DNA of 64,000 nucleotides from Planctomicrobium piriforme (GCF_900113665.1 NZ_FOQD01000001.1:186001-250000); one strand, 5' to 3'; positions 43,632-52,375 are shown, counted from the first letter of the stretch. The notes: a model not told the origin generated them from the letters alone. Made by a program: numbers and translations.

Positions 43632-46604
43632 CTACGCGACTTCGCTCATTACTCTTGAGACTGGCAGACTGACGACATGCGGGGCATCGTCGAGGTCGTC
43701 TTCCAGCGGTGGTTCTTCGGCCACGTCGGCGCGGTTTCGGGTCATCAGCGTCAGCACGGCCGGCAGTAGCACCAGCGAGACGAACAGGCAGCAGGCGACG
43801 CCGATCGTCAGCACCATGCCCAGCGACACCAGCCCCTGATGGGCGGCGACCATCATGCTGCCGAAGCCGACCATCGTGGTCAGCGACGTCATCATCACGG
43901 CGTTGACCGTGCTTCGGGTCATTTCATAGCGGCCCTGCTGGTGCCGATAGTCGTGAATCACATACACGCCGCTGTCCATACCGATTCCCAGAATCAGCGG
44001 CAGCACGATCAAGTTAGCCGGGTTCACATCGACCTTGGCGATGGCCAGGATGCCGAACATCAGGAGCAGTCCGCCCAGCGGGGGCAGCAGCGCCAGCATC
44101 GCAATTCGGACGCTCGTGAAATCGAACACCGCCGCGACCATCACCGCCACTGTCAGATAAACGGTGATGAGCCAGATCGGATTGAGCGGCGTGCCTGAGT
44201 TCTGCATCATCACGACCGACAGGGCCACGGCCGCCAGCGGCGCCATCAGCGACACCACAAGGGCGCCGGTCCCCAACACGTCGACCAGCAGCACCAGCAC
44301 AATCACCGCCGCCGCATAGATCGCCGCGTTGGCATAGCTTTCCTGAATCTGTTGAGCGGCTTCGAAGTTCTGCAGCGGGGTTCCGGTAATTTCCGGATCG
44401 ATCTTCCGCACGTCTTTCACGAAATTCGTCAGCGGGATCTCGTCCCAGATCTCTTCCATTGGATAGATCCGCAGCAGCCAATCACCCTGATCAGAGACGA
44501 ACCGCTTGCGGAGCGCTTCCGGGAAGTCCTGGGGCGAGACCGGAACAGGGTCCGCGATGGAAGCGAGCACCTGAAACTGGCGATGCAGCGACATCAACAG
44601 TCCCTGCTGATAACCGGCCAGCATTTGTAGTTGATATTCCAGCGGCATCTGGTCGAGACCGTCGAGCATGGCATCGATGCGAGCACTGGTTTCCTGGGCC
44701 AGCGGCTCAGGCCGAGCCTTTAATGTTTTGAGCAGAGCTTCAAAGGCGCCGCCGATCGATGCAGGGTCGAGTTGCGGAATGCCGCGGGGAAGCTCAGACA
44801 GTCCGCTCAACCGGGCGTGAATCGCCTGGACGAGAAGATTGGTTTCTTCGGCAGGATACGCTGGGAGATATGTCGCCAGGTCTTCGACACGCGAGACGGT
44901 CGGCAGTTCGAGGAAACGTTCCTTCAGCATGCGGACCCGTTGCGGTGAGTCCGTCATCGACACCGCGTACAGCAGCGAGCCGCCCGCTTCCTCGAAAATG
45001 CGTTTCTGCAGATCGACCGATTCGACCCCTTTGGCCTGCATGTTCAGCAGGTTGTAGTCGTAGCGGATGCGGAAGCTGAGTTTGCCGTCTTCGTATTTGA
45101 GGGTCGAGGCTCCAAACACCAGCAACAGAATCACGCCGGTTGCAGCGACCAGTCCGGGATAGTCCTTGAGCAGCTTTCGCAGCCAGTTTCCCTGAAACGG
45201 CGTCGGCAACTGACGCGGTTCAAGTTTGCGATCGGCCAGTGAAATCAAAGGCGGCAGAACAGCGAATGTTGCGACAGCACACAACAGAATCCCGCCGCCG
45301 GCAATAATGCCGAGTTCCGCGACGCCGAGAAACGTGGTGAAGGCCGCCGAGAAGAACGACAGTGAGGTCGTCACGGCCGCAGTCACGATCCCGGGACCGA
45401 CGTTCTTTGAGGTCTTCGCGAGAGCGTCAATCAGCGAGAGCCCGCGATGACGTTGTTCCAGGTAAGCCGAGACGTAGTGGGTGCCATAGTCCCCTACTCC
45501 GATCAGAATCGTCGCGAAAGAGAGCGACAGGATATTCAAATGGCCCACCACGACTGTGGTGTAGCCCATGGCCCACGCGATCCCGACGGCGATCATCGTC
45601 ATTGACATCAGGGGGTGGCGGAACCCGCGAAACCCGATGAGCGAAATCAACAGCACTCCGATGAAGGAAATGCCAGAGGCCGCCGCCATGTCTGACTGCG
45701 ACCGTTTCATCTCATCGGCTTCCAGAACCGGAATCCCGGTCAGGCCAATCTTCACGTCCGGAAACTCGATGCGGGCATCGGCGACAATCTCATTCATCCG
45801 CGCGAGCGATTGCGATGTGCCAGAGAAATCGGTCGAGACGTTTCGCGGCAATGCCAGGACGAAGCCCATCTTGCCGTTGGGGGTGAGCTGATATTGCGGC
45901 TCACTCACATCCATATGCGGGAATGAGGAGGCCGAGACCACCTCCGGCCAGGGGGACGAAAACGAATTGGGATTCTGCAAAAAGCCGCTCAGGCTTTGCA
46001 CCAGATCGTGTGACTGCGACAGCAGCGCGGCGAGTTCGCTGGTCGACTGGCGTTCTGAGGAGAGTTGAATGTGGTCGGTCAGGCGGCGGCAATACGATTC
46101 CAGGCCGGCTCGATTCCAGTGCCCTTCCAGAATCGGGGCATACATGTCGAGCCGCGACTGTGCCCGTTCCAGCTCCGCAGGATTGAGATACTGCAGCGCC
46201 TTGTGACGGAGGGCGGTCGGGTCGACTTTGTAGAGGACCCGCGCGAAGAGTTCTTTTTCCTGATCCAGCCGGACGCCAATGCGGTCGAGTACCGGGCGGA
46301 TCTGATCCTGGCCGTTCCCTTCGACCACGACCACCACGTCAGAGTCGTCGCCGAAACGCTGGACGAATTTCATCCAGCGCTGATGAAACTCCTGATTCGG
46401 GTCGAGGAGATCGGAGCGGTTGGTTTTGAACGTCAGAAAGCGGGCCGTGATCCCGATCGACACCAGCGTAATCAGGGCGACAAAAGCGAGGGTCACGCCT
46501 GGACGTCGGGCGGCAGCGACGGTGAGCGACTGTAGCAAATGGGCGAAGACACCCTCGTCTTGAGGGTGCGTCGGTGTTCGCTCCGTCCCTGTTGCTGAAC
46601 TCAC
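43632..46604 (-). CDS. MMPL/RND-superfamily transporter, HpnN-like
   Basis: 990 aa, about twelve helices in two halves. First helix PGVTLAFVALITLVSIGITA is followed by the HpnN-type loop (TFKTNRSDLLDPNQEFHQRW); helices include LLISLIGFRGFRHPLMSM, SFATILIGVGDYGTHYVSAY and, in the second half, LILGIGMDSGVYVIHDYRHQ and VGFGSMMVAAHQGLVSLGMV. Organisation fits hopanoid-associated RND lipid transporters (HpnN) and related MmpL proteins; whether hopanoids are made here cannot be seen, since no hpn genes adjoin. The MMPL signature is firm, the substrate is inference. Confidence 0.87.
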   Translation of the reverse strand: MSSATGTERTPTHPQDEGVFAHLLQSLTVAAARRPGVTLAFVALITLVSIGITARFLTFKTNRSDLLDPNQEFHQRWMKFVQRFGDDSDVVVVVEGNGQDQIRPVLDRIGVRLDQEKELFARVLYKVDPTALRHKALQYLNPAELERAQSRLDMYAPILEGHWNRAGLESYCRRLTDHIQLSSERQSTSELAALLSQSHDLVQSLSGFLQNPNSFSSPWPEVVSASSFPHMDVSEPQYQLTPNGKMGFVLALPRNVSTDFSGTSQSLARMNEIVADARIEFPDVKIGLTGIPVLEADEMKRSQSDMAAASGISFIGVLLISLIGFRGFRHPLMSMTMIAVGIAWAMGYTTVVVGHLNILSLSFATILIGVGDYGTHYVSAYLEQRHRGLSLIDALAKTSKNVGPGIVTAAVTTSLSFFSAAFTTFLGVAELGIIAGGGILLCAVATFAVLPPLISLADRKLEPRQLPTPFQGNWLRKLLKDYPGLVAATGVILLLVFGASTLKYEDGKLSFRIRYDYNLLNMQAKGVESVDLQKRIFEEAGGSLLYAVSMTDSPQRVRMLKERFLELPTVSRVEDLATYLPAYPAEETNLLVQAIHARLSGLSELPRGIPQLDPASIGGAFEALLKTLKARPEPLAQETSARIDAMLDGLDQMPLEYQLQMLAGYQQGLLMSLHRQFQVLASIADPVPVSPQDFPEALRKRFVSDQGDWLLRIYPMEEIWDEIPLTNFVKDVRKIDPEITGTPLQNFEAAQQIQESYANAAIYAAAVIVLVLLVDVLGTGALVVSLMAPLAAVALSVVMMQNSGTPLNPIWLITVYLTVAVMVAAVFDFTSVRIAMLALLPPLGGLLLMFGILAIAKVDVNPANLIVLPLILGIGMDSGVYVIHDYRHQQGRYEMTRSTVNAVMMTSLTTMVGFGSMMVAAHQGLVSLGMVLTIGVACCLFVSLVLLPAVLTLMTRNRADVAEEPPLEDDLDDAPHVVSLPVSRVMSEVA

Positions 46605-46752
46605 CGTGTCTCTCGTTCGTTGGCTGCCGATCCGTGGCCGCGTCGAAACTCTATCGTAAGATGCGATATCGACTCAAGATGTGGTTGAGACGGCCGATGA
46701 CGCAGTGTCGCCGAGCTGCCTGTATTGCCACTCTTTTGTGAACTGCCAGATT

Positions 46753-47094
46753 TCAGGCCGCTTTGGGCACAAAGTCATGGCAGTTAAACTCTTGCAGGGT
46801 CTTCACCAGCAGGGCCTTCTTTTCCGCATCGTTGTATCCTCCGGAAACACCCAGAACGACGCAGCCCATCACCACGCTGGCCACATGCACGACCCGGAGC
46901 GGCAACCGGAATTCCCGAAGATCCGCGAAGACCTCCTGGCGACTGCAAACTTCTCCGAACTTGACCCCCTGGTACAGCAGTTCCATACCGCTGAGGTCGG
47001 GACTCCAGTCATAGTCGAACGGACCGTATTCCGTTCGGCGATGAATGACCCAGAACTGCGTCTGGTCAAATCGGAGTCCATGTGAACCTGGCAA
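46753..47094 (-). CDS. Conserved hypothetical protein
   Basis: 113 aa from a TTG at 47094, preceded by AGAAGGAGA with the GGAG seven bases away. The frame continues to 47433, but this part overlaps the divergent vWA gene and a dispersed repeat, so it is not the start. Pattern RTEYGPFDYDWSPDLSGMEL, LYQGVKFGEVCSRQEVFADL, REFRLPLRVVHVASVVMGCV and GYNDAEKKALLVKTLQEF recalls a widely seen planctomycete hypothetical family (WSPDLSGMELLY), function unknown. It contains a C-terminal hydrophobic stretch (VVHVASVVMGCVVLGV), possibly membrane-associated. Confidence 0.8.
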   Translation of the reverse strand: MPGSHGLRFDQTQFWVIHRRTEYGPFDYDWSPDLSGMELLYQGVKFGEVCSRQEVFADLREFRLPLRVVHVASVVMGCVVLGVSGGYNDAEKKALLVKTLQEFNCHDFVPKAA

Positions 47095-47254
47095 AACGAG
47101 TCTCCTTCTGTTCACAGCAGCATAGGCAACCCTGACGGTCTCGGGAAGAAGTGTCTTGAGATCCCCCTGCCTCGTTCCACTCAAACCGGCAAAAAACAGC
47201 AGCCAACCTGGCGCAGGCCAAACCCGAAAAGGGAAACGCCTCAGATCCTGTCCA

Positions 47255-47288
47255 GTTTCGGATTTCGATTTTCGTGCTTCGAATTTCC
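47255..47288. repeat. Dispersed repeat (TTTCGAATTTCGTGCTTCGA family)
   Basis: TTTCGGATTTCGATTTTCGTGCTTCGAATT-type sequence in the region before the vWA gene. Confidence 0.6.
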
Positions 47289-47425
47289 GAGCCAAAGGCT
47301 GGGGCACGAGAACGCATTGACCCTGTTTTCCCTGCGGGCGTAAACTCTTAAAAGAAAAGCACGCGAGGCGACGCCGGAGTCGGTGATCCCTCCTCGACTC
47401 GAACGTCGGCTGCCTTGAAAACTGT

Positions 47426-48505
47426 ATGACCACCGCCGGACCAACAGCGACGACGCCTGCCAGCGTGCTGCAACGTGCATCGCTGGCCTGGCTCGCGATC
47501 CCGAGCTGGCTCGGGTCGCTGCTGCTTCATAGTGCAATGCTGCTGCTGTTAATGGCCTTCTGGAAACCAGCGGAGCCGCGCGGCGATTTCCCTGGCGACG
47601 GCGGCGATTCATTCCGCAGCGTCGGCATTCGGGTCGACGGAAACGGGAATGGCGACGGTCAACAACCACAGCCAAGTTCGGAACCAGCGCCGGCACCATC
47701 TCCTCAGCAAAATCAACAGGCGTCCATTCCCGCTCCGACGAGTGTGAATCTGCAACTTCCCACTGCCGCGCAGCCATCCGCCGTCATCGGCGCAGGTCCG
47801 TTGAGCGGATTGCCGGCAATCAATGTCGATCAACTTATCAAGCCGTCTTTGCCAGGCGGAAATGGTACAGGTGGAACCGGACAAGGATCGGGTATCGGCG
47901 GCCCCCCTGGCGGAGGAGGAGGCGGAAAAGGAACGTCGTTCCTCGGCATCGGCGATGTGGGGAAACGCTTCGTGTATGTGATCGACCGGTCCAGCAGCAT
48001 GGCGACCGACCATGCCCTGCAGGCGGCGAAGCTCGAACTCCTGTCGAGCATTCAACGGCTGGATGAAAGTCAGCAGTTCCAGATCATCTTCTACAATACA
48101 GAGTTCACTGTCCTCGATACCCGGGGCGGCCGCTTCGATGTCTTTCGCGGGACCGATTCGCAGCGACTGCGGGTGACCGAACAGATTCGGGACATCACGC
48201 CTGCGGCCGGCACGCGGCATCTGCCCGCGATTCTCGAAGGCTTGAAATTCAACCCTGACGTGCTGTTTCTGCTGACGGATGGTGCGGCGGAATCGGCACT
48301 GGATCGCAAGGATCTCGAACAGATCCAGAAGCACAATCGCGGCGGAACACATATTCACTGCATCGAATTCGGCCGGGGGAATGCTTCGCCGCTGGTCGAC
48401 TCGGCCAATTTTTTGAAAGAGCTGTCGCGTCAAAACGACGGCCGTTACGTTTACCGCAACGTCCGCGACATCCTGAGGTCGCCTGATGATGCTGTTGTGC
48501 CGTAA
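47426..48505 (+). CDS. TonB-like vWA-domain protein
   Basis: 359 aa. The N-terminus has a single transmembrane helix, WLGSLLLHSAMLLLLMAFW, with Ser31 and His35 in the SxxxH spacing that TonB uses to couple to ExbB/ExbD. A Pro/Gln-rich linker (about 48-100) and a Gly-rich stretch (GGNGTGGTGQGSGIGGPPGG) precede a vWA domain (about 180-345) with intact MIDAS: DRSSS (187-191), Thr263 and Asp285 (LLTDG). Topology would place the vWA domain in the periplasm. ExbB and two ExbD genes lie 2-5 kb downstream on the same strand. The energy-transducer reading is inference; an alternative is a plain vWA membrane protein. Confidence 0.88.
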   Translation: MTTAGPTATTPASVLQRASLAWLAIPSWLGSLLLHSAMLLLLMAFWKPAEPRGDFPGDGGDSFRSVGIRVDGNGNGDGQQPQPSSEPAPAPSPQQNQQASIPAPTSVNLQLPTAAQPSAVIGAGPLSGLPAINVDQLIKPSLPGGNGTGGTGQGSGIGGPPGGGGGGKGTSFLGIGDVGKRFVYVIDRSSSMATDHALQAAKLELLSSIQRLDESQQFQIIFYNTEFTVLDTRGGRFDVFRGTDSQRLRVTEQIRDITPAAGTRHLPAILEGLKFNPDVLFLLTDGAAESALDRKDLEQIQKHNRGGTHIHCIEFGRGNASPLVDSANFLKELSRQNDGRYVYRNVRDILRSPDDAVVP

Positions 48506-48589
48506 AGTTGAATGGACATAAAAATTCCAAGCACACAAATTTCAAATTCCAAACAAATCCCAAAGTTCAATCATTCGAAAACTGCTGTT

Positions 48590-48645
48590 GAATATTGAGC
48601 ATTGAGATTTGTTTCGAATTTCGTGCTTCGAATTTGAGATTTCGA
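48590..48645. repeat. Dispersed repeat (TTTCGAATTTCGTGCTTCGA family)
   Basis: TTGAGCATTGAGATTTGTTT then CGAATTTCGTGCTTCGAATT, the same long form as 27281-27330, directly before lspA. Confidence 0.7.
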
Positions 48646-48657
48646 GAGAGCTGTTCA

Positions 48658-49242
48658 ATGACTGAATCGAAAGACCTGCCGACTCGCAAGCCGCTCACGC
48701 GCTACTCGCGCGGGATGATCCTGCTGTTCCTGACGCTGCTGCTGGTCGGTCTGGATCAGGCGACCAAGCTGTATGCAGTAGAACATTTGATGGGGCAAGC
48801 GCCGCAGTCATTCTTCTACGATCTCTTTCGAATTGAGTTTGCCAAAAATGAGGGTGCCTTCCTGAGCCTGCTGGCCAACATGCCGGGTGAGGTTCGCTTC
48901 TGGATCCTGACCGTCGTCAATGGATTGGTGCTGATCGGAATTGCGGTTTCACTGCTGCTGCCCCGGCGCATGGCCTTCTACTCTTTTTTGCCATTGGCGC
49001 TGGTAGTGGCCGGGGGACTCGGAAATCTTATTGATCGAATCCGTTTCAACTACGTGATCGACTTTCTCAATCTGGGCATCGGCGGACTCCGAACCGGCAT
49101 TTTCAATGTCGCTGATATGGCGATCACCGCCGGCTTCTTCCTGATGATTCCTCTCCTCATGCAGAAAGATCCGGCGAAGGCGCCTGCTCCCAGCCCTGTC
49201 GATCCGCTTTCTCCCGCGTGCCCGCAAAGGCCTGCGACATGA
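48658..49242 (+). CDS. lspA: Signal peptidase II (lipoprotein)
   Basis: 194 aa from the ATG at 48658; upstream codons to 48595 are repeat-derived. Four transmembrane helices, and the family motifs FAKNEGAFLSL (Asn64), FNYVIDFLNLG (catalytic Asp135) and FNVADMAITAG (catalytic Asp153). It cleaves lipoprotein signal peptides after Lgt modification. The many lipoproteins in this window are its natural substrates. Its stop TGA overlaps the next gene's ATG. Confidence 0.95.
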   Translation: MTESKDLPTRKPLTRYSRGMILLFLTLLLVGLDQATKLYAVEHLMGQAPQSFFYDLFRIEFAKNEGAFLSLLANMPGEVRFWILTVVNGLVLIGIAVSLLLPRRMAFYSFLPLALVVAGGLGNLIDRIRFNYVIDFLNLGIGGLRTGIFNVADMAITAGFFLMIPLLMQKDPAKAPAPSPVDPLSPACPQRPAT

Positions 49243-50246
49243 CTTCGCCGCGAGGATGGTTCATCGCCTGCATTCTGTGCCTGGCCGTTCAAACCGCCCA
49301 GGCACAAGATCGGGTGACCTATCTTCCCGACGGCGCTGCCAAACCGATCACTGCCATCGGCGATGTGGTCGACTTCACTGGTGCGGAGTTGCAGCTCAAG
49401 GGCGCGAACTCCATTCAGCGCATTCCTGCTGCCCGCGTGCAGCAGATCGAAACCCAGTATCAGCCGGAACACCTGCAAGGCCGCAGTCTGCTTGAGCAAG
49501 GTGACACGTCCGCCGCCATCACCACGCTGCGTAAGGCACTCGAAAAAGAACCGCGTGCCTGGGTTGATCGCGAGATATTGAGTCTGATCGTGAAGGCCGA
49601 TCTGCGGCAACAAGACCTGTCTGGGGCACTGCGTGACTTTCAATCGATCATCACCACCGACCCGGAATCGCGGGCGTGGGGCATCGCCCCGCTGATCTGG
49701 TCACCGCAAGTCGTCAGCGACTCTGTTCGCAAAGACATGCAATCCTGGCTGGAAGGCAACCGCCGGGCGGAACAACTGCTCGCTGCCAGCATCCTGTTGC
49801 TCGATCCCGCTCAAGGAGAAGCAGCGGAACGCCGTCTGATGGCCCTCACCCGAGATACTCATCCCATTCTGTCCGCCTACAGCAAAGCCCAGCTTTGGCG
49901 CTTGGATCTGACAAACCGTCAGGTCAGCGACGTTTCGCTGGAGCGCTGGCGGGATTTGATTGAACGCCTTCCACAAGAACTGCGGCCTGGCCCGCAATAC
50001 CTGCTTTCTCGCGGTCATGAAGTGCGGGGAGAATTACAGGCGTCCGCCGAGGAGGCACTGTGGCTGCCGTATGTGTACGCCGAAAACGAACTCCTGGCAG
50101 CTCGGGCCTTACTCGACGCTGGCGAATCCCTGAATCGTTCAGGCTTCACTGCCGAAAGCCAGACACTGTATCGTGAGCTGGTGGCACGCTATCCGTGGTC
50201 ACGCGATGCGGCATTGGCGAAATCGCGAATCACAGGAACGCAATGA
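49239..50246 (+). CDS. Secreted TPR-like protein
   Basis: 335 aa from the ATG at 49239, which overlaps the lspA stop as ATGA; a start at 49218 lies within lspA. Signal peptide GWFIACILCLAVQTAQAQ (cleavage after AQA). Tetratricopeptide spacing in HLQGRSLLEQGDTSAAITTL, RKALEKEPRAWVDREILSLI and the C-terminal ENELLAARALLDAGESLNRS, LYRELVARYPWSRDAALAKS. A periplasmic scaffold between vWA/lspA and the ExbB-ExbD genes; translational coupling to lspA suggests one operon. Role unknown; association with the Exb complex is inference. Confidence 0.85.
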   Translation: MTSPRGWFIACILCLAVQTAQAQDRVTYLPDGAAKPITAIGDVVDFTGAELQLKGANSIQRIPAARVQQIETQYQPEHLQGRSLLEQGDTSAAITTLRKALEKEPRAWVDREILSLIVKADLRQQDLSGALRDFQSIITTDPESRAWGIAPLIWSPQVVSDSVRKDMQSWLEGNRRAEQLLAASILLLDPAQGEAAERRLMALTRDTHPILSAYSKAQLWRLDLTNRQVSDVSLERWRDLIERLPQELRPGPQYLLSRGHEVRGELQASAEEALWLPYVYAENELLAARALLDAGESLNRSGFTAESQTLYRELVARYPWSRDAALAKSRITGTQ

Positions 50247-50250
50247 AGGA

Positions 50251-50462
50251 AAATTTTGAAATCCGAAGCACGAAATCCGAAACAATTTTCCGAACCACGA
50301 ATCGGACGAATGACACGAATAACTCCTTCAACGGCGCGTCAGTAACTGATCTCCGCCCTGAAGCCAAGGTGGCGAAATGAGATGACTGATTCGTGCGATT
50401 CGTGGTTATTTTTCCTCAGTGACTTTGCGGTTTCGGATTTCGTGCTTCGGATTTCGGATTTT
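50251..50462. repeat. Composite dispersed repeats with inverted arms
   Basis: Outer pair: GAAATCCGAAGCACGAAATC (50257-50276) against GGATTTCGTGCTTCGGATTT (50434-50453). Inner pair: ACCACGAATCGGACGAATGA (about 50296-50315) against TTCGTGCGATTCGTGGTTAT (50390-50410). A nested inverted structure of about 200 bases in the gap before the ExbB gene. Confidence 0.7.
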
Positions 50463-50489
50463 TGAAGTCAAAACTGACGAGCGTTCAGG

Positions 50490-51284
50490 ATGACGCTCTT
50501 TTTGCATCAACGGGAGGATGCCTTGCAGTGGATTCGTCGCGGTCTGTTCTGGACGCTGCTGACGCTGGCTTTGATGTTGGCCTGGCCAGGTTCGGTTTTC
50601 GCCGCTCACAGTGGAATCTTCGAAAGCGGACGGCTCAACCCTCGCGCCTTGCTGCAGGCAGGCGGGCTCATCGGCTATCTGACGATCGCCCTCAGCGTGG
50701 CGATGGTCGCCATGATGATCGAGCACCTGCTCAGCATCCGCCGTGAGACGCTCTTGCCGCAGTCGCTGGCAGTGGACCTGCAAAAGCAACTCACCGCAGG
50801 GCAAGTCGGTCAGGCGGAGCAGACATGCCGTCAACGCCCGTGCCTGCTCTCGGCCATCGTGCTGGCCGGTCTGCAATCGCTGCAGTTCGGTTATGAAGCC
50901 GCCGAGAAAGCGATGGAAGACACCGCCCAGGAATACGCCGCCCGACTCGCCAGGAAGGTGGACTACTTGTCGGTGATCGGCGCGATCGCCCCCATGATGG
51001 GGCTGACCGGAACCGTGTGGGGGATGATTCAGGCGTTTGCTCAGTTCGCAGAACAGGCGAATCCCTCACCGAGCGACTTCGCCCCTTCGATTTCCGAAGC
51101 CCTGGTGACGACGCTCTTCGGCCTGGTTGTGGCGATACCGGCCATGTCGGCTCATGCGTGGTTCCGCAATCGAACGGATGAATTCGTCGCCGAAGCCGCC
51201 TTGCTTTCGGAACGGCTGATGTCGACGCAGCGCAAACGCCGCCGGGTGGAATCAACCCCTGAAATTCCGAAAGCCAAGCTGTGA
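50490..51284 (+). CDS. ExbB/TolQ/MotA-family proton channel
   Basis: 264 aa. Signal peptide ALMLAWPGSVFAAHSG, then three transmembrane helices: LIGYLTIALSVAMVAMMIEH, SVIGAIAPMMGLTGTVWGMI and LVTTLFGLVVAIPAMSAHAW, with the family signature GLTGTVWGMIQAFAQFA. Cytosolic loop between helices 1 and 2 carries a CxxCRxR-like cysteine stretch (QTCRQRPCLLSAIVLAGL). It forms the pentameric proton channel with ExbD proteins. The following exbD is about 200 bases later; the gap holds two tandem hairpins. Confidence 0.93.
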   Translation: MTLFLHQREDALQWIRRGLFWTLLTLALMLAWPGSVFAAHSGIFESGRLNPRALLQAGGLIGYLTIALSVAMVAMMIEHLLSIRRETLLPQSLAVDLQKQLTAGQVGQAEQTCRQRPCLLSAIVLAGLQSLQFGYEAAEKAMEDTAQEYAARLARKVDYLSVIGAIAPMMGLTGTVWGMIQAFAQFAEQANPSPSDFAPSISEALVTTLFGLVVAIPAMSAHAWFRNRTDEFVAEAALLSERLMSTQRKRRRVESTPEIPKAKL

Positions 51285-51285
51285 C

Positions 51286-51371
51286 ATTGTCCCGGACGCT
51301 GACCGTGAACAGCTCGCCGGACGATCAACAAACATTTAGCAAGAAGTGGCTCTGAGCGTCCGGGACAATTC
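51286..51371. repeat. TTGTCCCGGACGCT hairpin unit 1
   Basis: CATTGTCCCGGACGCTGA (from 51286) and GAGCGTCCGGGACAATTC (to 51371) form a stem of about 15 bp around a roughly 50-base loop. A second unit follows at 51391-51477 with the same arms. Both lie in the exbB-exbD gap. Confidence 0.85.
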
Positions 51372-51390
51372 ACGAATGAAGCTGCCACCC

Positions 51391-51477
51391 CATTGTCCCG
51401 GACGCTCAGGTGCCATCATGGTTCAATCGACTTTGACACTCCCGAGAGCTTTCATCGTTCAGCGTCCGGGACAATTC
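51391..51477. repeat. TTGTCCCGGACGCT hairpin unit 2
   Basis: CATTGTCCCGGACGCTCA (from 51391) and TCAGCGTCCGGGACAATTC (to 51477), the same arms as unit 1, with an unrelated loop. It ends five bases before the start codon of the first ExbD gene, and so covers the expected ribosome site. Confidence 0.85.
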
Positions 51478-51482
51478 ACAGT

Positions 51483-51920
51483 ATGAGAGTCCCCCGAACA
51501 TCCCGTGCCGTTTCCACCAAGTTGAACCTCACGCCGTTGATCGACGTGGTGTTCAATCTGGTGATTTTCTTTCTCGTGATCTCGCACTTCAGCCGCGGCG
51601 AGGCGGTGAACGGGGTGGAGTTGCCGACGGCGACTCGCGGGCAGCAGGACGAATCGCCCCACCGTCTGACCATCACCGTGCAGACGGACGGGGTCTATCT
51701 CGTGGCGGGTAAAGCGGTGACCACGACCGAGATTGAAGAGATGATCGCGCAGGCCAATGTTGTTGGCGCTGACAACTTCTGGGTGCGGATTCAGGGTGAT
51801 CGTTCCGCGCAATATCAGTTGATTGAGCCGATCATGCTGGCGTGTGCCCGTCAGGCGATTACCAACTTTGGCTTCGATGTGCTGCCCGAGACAAACAAGC
51901 GAGGGGGGGGACAGCCATGA
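51483..51920 (+). CDS. ExbD/TolR-type protein 1
   Basis: 145 aa from the ATG at 51483; upstream codons from 51393 belong to the hairpin units. N-terminal helix LNLTPLIDVVFNLVIFFLVI includes the channel aspartate (PLIDVV, Asp21). Periplasmic domain RLTITVQTDGVYLVAGKAVT, DNFWVRIQGDRSAQYQLIEP fits ExbD/TolR. The stop overlaps the next gene's start (ATGA). Together with the channel protein upstream and ExbD 2 it would couple proton flow to a transducer, plausibly the vWA protein at 47426. Confidence 0.92.
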   Translation: MRVPRTSRAVSTKLNLTPLIDVVFNLVIFFLVISHFSRGEAVNGVELPTATRGQQDESPHRLTITVQTDGVYLVAGKAVTTTEIEEMIAQANVVGADNFWVRIQGDRSAQYQLIEPIMLACARQAITNFGFDVLPETNKRGGGQP

Positions 51921-52375
51921 AAATTCCTTCCCGCGTCCATCGTGACCACGACTTCGGCGCGATGACATCGATGATCGACGTCGTGCTGTTCCTGCTGATG
52001 TTCTTTGTCGTGACAGCCGGATCAGGAAATCCCACTCTTCTGCTCCCTGCTCCGCTGGCAAAATCCGGGAGCATCGAATCGGCCGAGGCGACTGCTCAGG
52101 CAGAGCCTTCGTCGGCTGTGGACATCTGGCTCAAGCTGCATCTGGAGGCCGCGAGCCGCACAACCTTGGTCGATATGAACGGCACGACCTATTCGTCGCT
52201 GGAGGAAATCAAGCAGCAATTGGCGGCGCTCGCGGAACTCGACAAGGCCAATCCCATCATCTTCGACACGGCACCCGAGGTTCCGCTGGGAGACCTCGTC
52301 TCGCTCTACGACGCTTGTCAGGCGGCCGGCTTTGAGTCCATCAGCTTTGCCGCCAAAGCGACCGCTGCGCCGTAA
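51917..52375 (+). CDS. ExbD/TolR-type protein 2
   Basis: 152 aa from the ATG at 51917, overlapping the preceding stop (ATGA). Helix FGAMTSMIDVVLFLLMFFVV with the channel aspartate (SMIDVV, about Asp20). Periplasmic part more divergent: SAVDIWLKLHLEAASRTTLV, GTTYSSLEEIKQQLAALAEL, NPIIFDTAPEVPLGDLVSLY. Heterologous ExbD pairs are common in planctomycete and other bacterial operons; their individual jobs are not known. Confidence 0.9.
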   Translation: MKIPSRVHRDHDFGAMTSMIDVVLFLLMFFVVTAGSGNPTLLLPAPLAKSGSIESAEATAQAEPSSAVDIWLKLHLEAASRTTLVDMNGTTYSSLEEIKQQLAALAELDKANPIIFDTAPEVPLGDLVSLYDACQAAGFESISFAAKATAAP

